Made by a program: the position numbers and the translations under genes
The notes under the pieces: generated by a model
What the model was told of the DNA's origin: nothing
The model's input: the letters and a program-made list of their open reading frames with translations, nothing else
Database searches by the model: none
In this document: piece after piece, positions 16,250-19,455 of the stretch
Position numbering within the stretch: the stretch's first letter is position 1
Layout: every line of letters begins with the position of its first letter
Assembly: GCA_034002405.1 (NCBI GenBank)
Contig: JAVFAS010000065.1
Span: 1 to 19,455, forward strand
Length of the DNA stretch: 19,455 bases
Direction: 5' to 3'
From: SZUA-365 sp034002405
Lineage (GTDB): Bacteria; Bacteroidota; Ignavibacteria; SZUA-365

Positions 16250-16770
16250 GCGCGGACGCTATTGCGACCGATTATCCTCTCGTGATCACCGCGATGGCGG
16301 AAACAGAAAGTCGGGAAGCCGAACCCCGTTGCGGGAGCGGATGCGTCGGTCCCCGGTGACCGGTCGATGGCGCCGTCTTCCGGAACGATACAGCCGTCGT
16401 GTCCGGGCGCAACGAAGGCGTGCGAACGCATCATCAAACCTGTGCGCATGATCAAACGTGTGCATGGTACATGCCTTTCACTCATCATCGCACCGACGGA
16501 CGGGGCAGCCGCGTCGCGGGACCGCCGCGGCGCGGGTTGCCGCGGGCGACGGCGCTGTTTCGTTCTGAACACCCGCGTGAAGACGTCAGGCGGCGACGGC
16601 ACGCGGCACGGACGCAGGCTCGCTGGAGGAGTCGCGGCATCCGGGAATGGAATTGAACAATTTAATACAACTTCTCCGAAATTCAAGGCGCCGGCGTTCC
16701 GTCGCCACGGCGCGCGATTCCCGACCTGCGAAATTCCCGCCGATTTCCTACATTACATGTTTCTTCTCAA
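16250..16770. other. 521-bp intergenic stretch without a supported gene
   Basis: Open frames exist on both strands (for example minus 16174-16686 and plus 16367-16786). They are Arg/Pro-rich, lack Shine-Dalgarno sites, show no recognisable domain, and one runs through the terminator. The stretch is very GC-rich up to about 16640, then turns AT-rich (ttgaacaatttaatacaac at about 16655-16675), a likely promoter zone for the downstream YqaA-type gene. It holds a tandem 18-bp repeat, listed separately. Confidence 0.5.
16428..16463. repeat. Tandem pair of 18-bp repeats
   Basis: gcatcatcaaacctgtgc (16428-16445) is followed directly by gcatgatcaaacgtgtgc (16446-16463), with 16 of 18 bases identical. 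A small palindrome follows immediately, GCATG-gta-CATGC, overlapping the end of the second copy. The copies could be a binding-site doublet or a slippage product; nothing shows which. Confidence 0.7.
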
Positions 16771-17385
16771 ATGCAGGAATGTGTGAAGCCGTTATTTGAT
16801 TTCATCAGGAAGATGTACAACTGGGTCGAGGGGTTCTCGACCAAACCGGGGGCGCTGTGGGCGCTGTTTGTCATCTCGTTCATGGAATCCTCTTTTTTTC
16901 CGGTGCCTCCGGACGTGCTGCTGATCGCGCTCGCGGTGGCGATGCCCACCAAATCCATGCGCTTCGCGGCCGTGTGCACGGCGGGATCGGTGTTGGGCGG
17001 GATGTTCGGGTATTTCATAGGTTACGAGCTGATGGATCTGGTCGGGCGCCCGATCATCGACTTCTACAACGCGCAGGAGTACTGGATGAAAGTCGAGGAT
17101 GCCTATCGAGGTCCGGTGGGCGTCTGGTTCCTGGTCGCGGCGGCATTCACCCCGATCCCCTACAAGGTCGCGACCATCGCCGCCGGGGCGACGCTCATGC
17201 CGCTCATCCCCTTCATCATCGCATCGTCGCTCGGCCGCGCCGCGCGCTTCTTCCTCGTGGCCGGACTGATCTGGAAATTCGGTCCCTCCATCAAAACCTT
17301 CATCGACAAATATTTCGACAAGCTCTCGATTGCCTTCGTGATTCTGTTGGTGTTGGGGTTCGTCGCGGTGAAGTATGTGTTTTAA
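16771..17385 (+). CDS. YqaA/DedA-family (SNARE-associated, VTT domain) membrane protein
   Basis: The protein has 204 residues, normal for the YqaA branch of the DedA superfamily. Characteristic features are the re-entrant segment with FMESSFFPVPPDVLLIALA (37-55, Glu39 and paired prolines), a glycine-rich helix GSVLGGMFGYFIGY (72-85), the second re-entrant motif AAAFTPIPYK (123-132), Gly155-Arg156, and a final transmembrane helix (about 185-203). DedA/VTT proteins are implicated in lipid flipping or polyprenyl-phosphate recycling in the cytoplasmic membrane; the substrate of this member is unknown. The ATG at 16771 has no evident Shine-Dalgarno. The ATG at 16813 (MYNWVEGF) lies just after AGGAAG and matches where shorter homologues begin, so it is a real alternative. 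The gene appears monocistronic. Confidence 0.88.
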   Translation: MQECVKPLFDFIRKMYNWVEGFSTKPGALWALFVISFMESSFFPVPPDVLLIALAVAMPTKSMRFAAVCTAGSVLGGMFGYFIGYELMDLVGRPIIDFYNAQEYWMKVEDAYRGPVGVWFLVAAAFTPIPYKVATIAAGATLMPLIPFIIASSLGRAARFFLVAGLIWKFGPSIKTFIDKYFDKLSIAFVILLVLGFVAVKYVF

Positions 17386-17478
17386 GAAGGCCGAAGGAAG
17401 AAGCCTGTAGGCAGGAGCGCGGAACGGTACCGCATGCGGAGGCAGGCAGATTCCCGGGTGGGATTCGCGAAAACATGA

Positions 17479-17517
17479 AGCGCCCCGTTCAACCGTTTGG
17501 CGGTGGAACGGGGCGCT
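17479..17517 (-). terminator. Terminator hairpin between convergent genes
   Basis: A perfect 12-bp stem, AGCGCCCCGTTC (17479-17490) with GAACGGGGCGCT (17506-17517), continues after one mismatch into ACCG/CGGT around a TTTGG loop. On the minus strand it is followed by ttcatgttttcgcg, a partial T-tract. It lies 46 bp beyond the stop of the minus-strand gene at 17563 and about 95 bp after the stop of the plus-strand gene ending at 17385, so it may serve both. Confidence 0.8.
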
Positions 17518-17562
17518 GTCGAATGTATGCGATCAGGCGGGATGCCCGTCGTCGAAACCGGC

Positions 17563-17820
17563 TTAGTTCTTCTTGCTGGTGCTGGTCTTGTGCGCCATCG
17601 AGCAATCGTCGCCGCACTTGTCGCCACACTCGTGCTTCGAAGCCATCTTCTTGGTCTTCGTGGCCGAACCGTGATCGCAGCAGCCGCCCTTCTTGGCTTC
17701 GGTGCCGCAGTTTTCGGTCTTCGCCTTCTTGGCGGTTTCCTTCGGCTTGTCCTGCGCGTTGACGGAGGTCAGGGACATCGCGAGCGCGAACATCGCGACG
17801 AGACTGAGAACCTTCTTCAT
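17563..17820 (-). CDS. Small exported Cys/His/Lys-rich protein, possible metal binder
   Basis: The protein has 85 residues. MKKVLSLVAMFALAMSLTSVNA is a clear Sec signal peptide, with cleavage near residue 22-23. The mature part of about 62 residues is rich in Lys/Thr and has six Cys (38, 47, 48, 65, 69, 73) and three His (50, 63, 77). They are arranged as CC-x-H and then H-x-C-x3-C-x3-C-x3-H. This spacing suggests binding of a soft metal such as copper or zinc, or a redox role, but no characterised family was recognised. The start has AGGAG 6 bp upstream (17831-17827), one of the best ribosome sites in the window. A promoter with an embedded palindrome precedes it and a strong hairpin follows, so it is its own transcription unit. 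Confidence 0.8.
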   Translation of the reverse strand: MKKVLSLVAMFALAMSLTSVNAQDKPKETAKKAKTENCGTEAKKGGCCDHGSATKTKKMASKHECGDKCGDDCSMAHKTSTSKKN

Positions 17821-17874
17821 GAGTTACTCCTGTGTATGGATGGGTGGTGGTGAATTCGGATGCGTTGTGTCTAA

Positions 17875-17905
17875 TAAAGATAGAATTCCTTGAAGGGAAT
17901 TCCAA
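17875..17905 (-). promoter_or_regulatory. Putative promoter with a palindromic operator in its spacer
   Basis: Reading the minus strand, TTGG (17905-17902) and TATCTTTA (17882-17875, one mismatch to TAnnTTTG) are 19 bp apart, the Bacteroidota -33/-7 spacing. The spacer is filled by a near-perfect palindrome (17883-17902) with arms GAATTCC and GGAATTC extended by CTT/AAG. It lies about 55-85 bp before the start of the small Cys-rich protein. A repressor or metal sensor site is inferred; no regulator gene is nearby. Confidence 0.45.
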
Positions 17906-18012
17906 GGCATAAAATCCGAACTCTCGAGTATTCGACGCAAGGGAAATCGGTATGGAATCACGCGGGCGCCATGCGACTCGTGCGGTCCCGTGGCGCTCGG
18001 ACACGACGGACC

Positions 18013-18549
18013 TCAATGCATGTGCACGGCACGCACGGATTCAAAACAGATAATCCCCGTGGCGACGGCGACGTTCAGCGACTGCTTCGCGCCATACATC
18101 GGAATTTCGACCGCCATGTCGCACTGCGCCAGCGCTTCGTCGGAGATGCCCGCGATCTCGTTACCCACAACGACGGCGAGAGGAAACAGGTCCGCCGTCA
18201 GGTCGAAACACGACACGCTGCCGGTCGTGTGCTCCAGGGCCGCGACACGCCATCCTTCCGACTTGAGACGGAGCAGCACCTCCCGTACGTCAAAGACGTA
18301 TTCCCACGGCACCGTCTCCTCGGCGCTGAGAGCGGTCTTCGATATTTCCTTGCGCGGGGGGAACGGGGTGAATCCACAGAGATAGAGTTTCTCCACCAGC
18401 GCGCCGTCGCAGCTGCGGAAAATCGAACCGACGTTGTAGAGCGAGCGGACATTGTCCACGACGATCACCAGCGGATGCCGTGGCTTCGTCGCAATCTCGG
18501 CGTGCGGGGTACGCGGGATTTCCTCGTGGCGCAGCTTTCTCAGCTTCAT
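18013..18549 (-). CDS. Small SpoU/TrmH-family RNA 2'-O-methyltransferase
   Basis: The protein has 178 residues and is nearly a bare SPOUT catalytic domain with a short basic N-terminus. Motif 1 is VDNVRSLYNVGSIFRSCDG (31-49). It is followed by FTPFPPRKEISKTALSAE (60-77), a signature of this small TrmH-like subfamily. Motif 2 is VVVGNEIAGISDE (126-138), and motif 3 is IPMYGAKQSLNVAVATG, with Asn159. It should 2'-O-methylate a tRNA or rRNA ribose using S-adenosylmethionine; the target nucleotide cannot be read from the sequence. Its ATG overlaps the stop of the upstream methyltransferase gene (ATGA, 18549-18546), a translational-coupling arrangement, so it is the third gene of the ddl operon. 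It lacks the N-terminal domain of RlmB encoded at 6523. Confidence 0.9.
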   Translation of the reverse strand: MKLRKLRHEEIPRTPHAEIATKPRHPLVIVVDNVRSLYNVGSIFRSCDGALVEKLYLCGFTPFPPRKEISKTALSAEETVPWEYVFDVREVLLRLKSEGWRVAALEHTTGSVSCFDLTADLFPLAVVVGNEIAGISDEALAQCDMAVEIPMYGAKQSLNVAVATGIICFESVRAVHMH

Positions 18550-19214
18550 CCCCTCTCCCTCTTCCCGGTTTTCCTCTCCATCACCATCAACCGTTCCTTT
18601 CCGCGTCGCGGTTTCACCGATGTCTCCGGTGTGGTTTCGTATTGCAGGAGAAAATGCTCTTCTGCATCCTTCTTGAATTCCCCGACATCGATGGAGAACG
18701 GCGGGCCACCCGGCCGGCCGTCCACCGGGAACAGCAGGGCGAGCAGAAGACCTCCGGGACGCAGGACGTCAGCGGCGAAGCGCAGGAATTCCGTGCGTCG
18801 CGCGGGTTCAATGGCGCAGACGCAGGTGTACTCAAGCAACAGGTCGAAATGGGCGGGATAGGTCTCTCCGAGTGGAAACATGTCTTCCTGCAGCACCTGC
18901 ATCTCGATCCCACGTTTCGTGCGCTCGGCGTGCAGCCAGCGCAGCGGTTCGGCGGAGAAATCCACCGCGGTCACATCCCATCCGCGTTCGGCGAACAACA
19001 GTGCGTCGTGGCCGCGTCCGCTGCACGGCACCAGCACGCGCGGCGTGCGGCCGAGGACGGAGAGGTCGGGTCCGCCCAACGGCTGGAAGTCCATCGCGTG
19101 CCTGTCGAGCAGATCGACGAAAACGGGGGTGGGCGTGCCCATGTCCCAGCCATCGCGTTCCGCGCGATAGGCGTCGTCCCAGAATTCCGGCGCGTTGATA
19201 TCGGATATCCCCAT
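18546..19214 (-). CDS. SAM-dependent methyltransferase, thiopurine S-methyltransferase (TPMT)-like
   Basis: The protein has 222 residues. It begins MGISDINAPEFWDDAYRAER with GWDMGTPTPVF (22-32), the usual opening of bacterial TPMT-like enzymes. The Rossmann motif I is RVLVPCSGRGHDALLFAERG (59-78), with the acidic ribose-binding Asp85 in AVDFS. QEDMF at 109-113 follows, then LLLEYTCVCAIEP. The family methylates S, Se, Te or halide acceptors, and the acceptor here is unknown. The start at 19214 was preferred to an upstream ATG at 19289, which would overlap ddl; GGATAG/AGG lies just upstream. It begins 7 bp after the ddl stop and ends overlapping the TrmH-like start, so all three share one message. 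Confidence 0.88.
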   Translation of the reverse strand: MGISDINAPEFWDDAYRAERDGWDMGTPTPVFVDLLDRHAMDFQPLGGPDLSVLGRTPRVLVPCSGRGHDALLFAERGWDVTAVDFSAEPLRWLHAERTKRGIEMQVLQEDMFPLGETYPAHFDLLLEYTCVCAIEPARRTEFLRFAADVLRPGGLLLALLFPVDGRPGGPPFSIDVGEFKKDAEEHFLLQYETTPETSVKPRRGKERLMVMERKTGKRERG

Positions 19215-19221
19215 CCTGATT

Positions 19222-19455
19222 CTATCCTTCCTTCCTGTGCCAGTCGGCTTTCGGCGTGTACGAGCGCAGCAGGGCGCGCTGTTCGGCATGCCGGCGCTCG
19301 GCCAGGGCGACGAGGCGGTCGAGAAGTTCCGGATACGGAATCCCCACGGCCGCGAACAGTTTCGGATACATGCTGATGGAGGTGAAGCCCGGGATGGTGT
19401 TGATCTCGTTGATGAAGAGTTCGCCGGTCGACCGGGAGAGCAGGAAATCGACCCG
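19222..19455 (-). CDS. ddl: D-alanine--D-alanine ligase, C-terminal 77 residues (cut by window edge)
   Basis: The frame is open from the window edge to TAG at 19222-19224. It reads RVDFLLSRSTGELFINEINT followed by IPGFTSISMYPKLFAAVGIPYPELLDRL. This is the invariant end of Ddl. The NEINTIPGFT segment carries the Glu and Asn that coordinate the catalytic magnesium ions, and the following Ser-x-x-Pro region is equally conserved. Ddl is an ATP-grasp enzyme that joins two D-Ala in the cytoplasm for peptidoglycan precursor synthesis. A basic tail (KADWHRKEG) ends the protein. Because the visible part has no start codon it is easy to miss. It is the first visible gene of the ddl/methyltransferase/TrmH operon. 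Confidence 0.95.
   Translation of the reverse strand, partial: RVDFLLSRSTGELFINEINTIPGFTSISMYPKLFAAVGIPYPELLDRLVALAERRHAEQRALLRSYTPKADWHRKEG

Noticed and set aside
16174..16786. Open frames of 170 (minus) and 139 (plus) residues between the terminator and the YqaA-type gene
   Set aside because: No ribosome site, Arg/Pro-rich composition, no recognisable family; one overlaps the terminator.
17964..17998. Hairpin after the TrmH-like gene (GCGCCA/TGGCGC)
   Set aside because: Short stem, long loop and no T-tract on the minus strand; not convincing as the operon terminator.

Overview
The window looks like a high-GC (about 60 % by eye) member of the Bacteroidota/FCB group. The clearest clue is the 1593-residue secreted protein at 11406-16187, which ends in a type IX secretion (T9SS) sorting domain. 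Several genes carry good AGGAG-type Shine-Dalgarno sites, which classical Bacteroidia mostly lack. I therefore infer a deeper FCB lineage (Ignavibacteriota, Kapabacteria or Rhodothermota type). No ribosomal RNA, tRNA, CRISPR array, insertion sequence or phage gene was seen.

Layout. (1) 1-301: an unresolved gene edge, then 23 in-register copies of a 7-bp repeat. (2) 302-4123, minus strand: a two-gene unit, a GT-C-type membrane glycosyltransferase with C-terminal TPRs followed 6 bp later by an exported family-10-like glycoside hydrolase (GHL10) with a fibronectin-III domain. (3) 4312-7245, plus strand: recG (TTG start) and rlmB. (4) 7331-8403, minus strand: an orphan C-terminal fragment of an alpha/beta hydrolase, abutting an intact lipoprotein esterase of the PHB-depolymerase/LpqC type. 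(5) 8612-16187: two large divergent genes separated by 682 bp. One encodes an uncharacterised cysteine-containing protein with a duplicated domain and no signal peptide. The other encodes the secreted DUF11-like, Cys-rich-repeat T9SS protein. (6) 16771-17385, plus: a YqaA/DedA-family membrane protein. (7) 17563-17820, minus: a tiny exported Cys/His/Lys-rich protein with an operator-like palindrome inside its putative promoter. (8) 18013-19455, minus: a compact operon in the order ddl (cut by the window edge), TPMT-like methyltransferase, small SpoU/TrmH methyltransferase.

How the parts may work together: housekeeping functions (fork rescue, 23S rRNA 2'-O-methylation, peptidoglycan precursor synthesis) are interleaved with envelope functions (glycan transfer and hydrolysis, a surface lipoprotein esterase, a T9SS-exported adhesin-like protein). 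The most unusual part is 8612-16187. Its two large proteins belong to no pathway I can name, each carries internal duplications, and they share a regulatory interval.

Strong stem-loops at 8528-8559, 16207-16249 and 17479-17517 mark transcription-unit ends. Long antisense open frames over the glycosyltransferase/hydrolase pair and over the T9SS protein were judged to be artefacts of GC-rich codon use.
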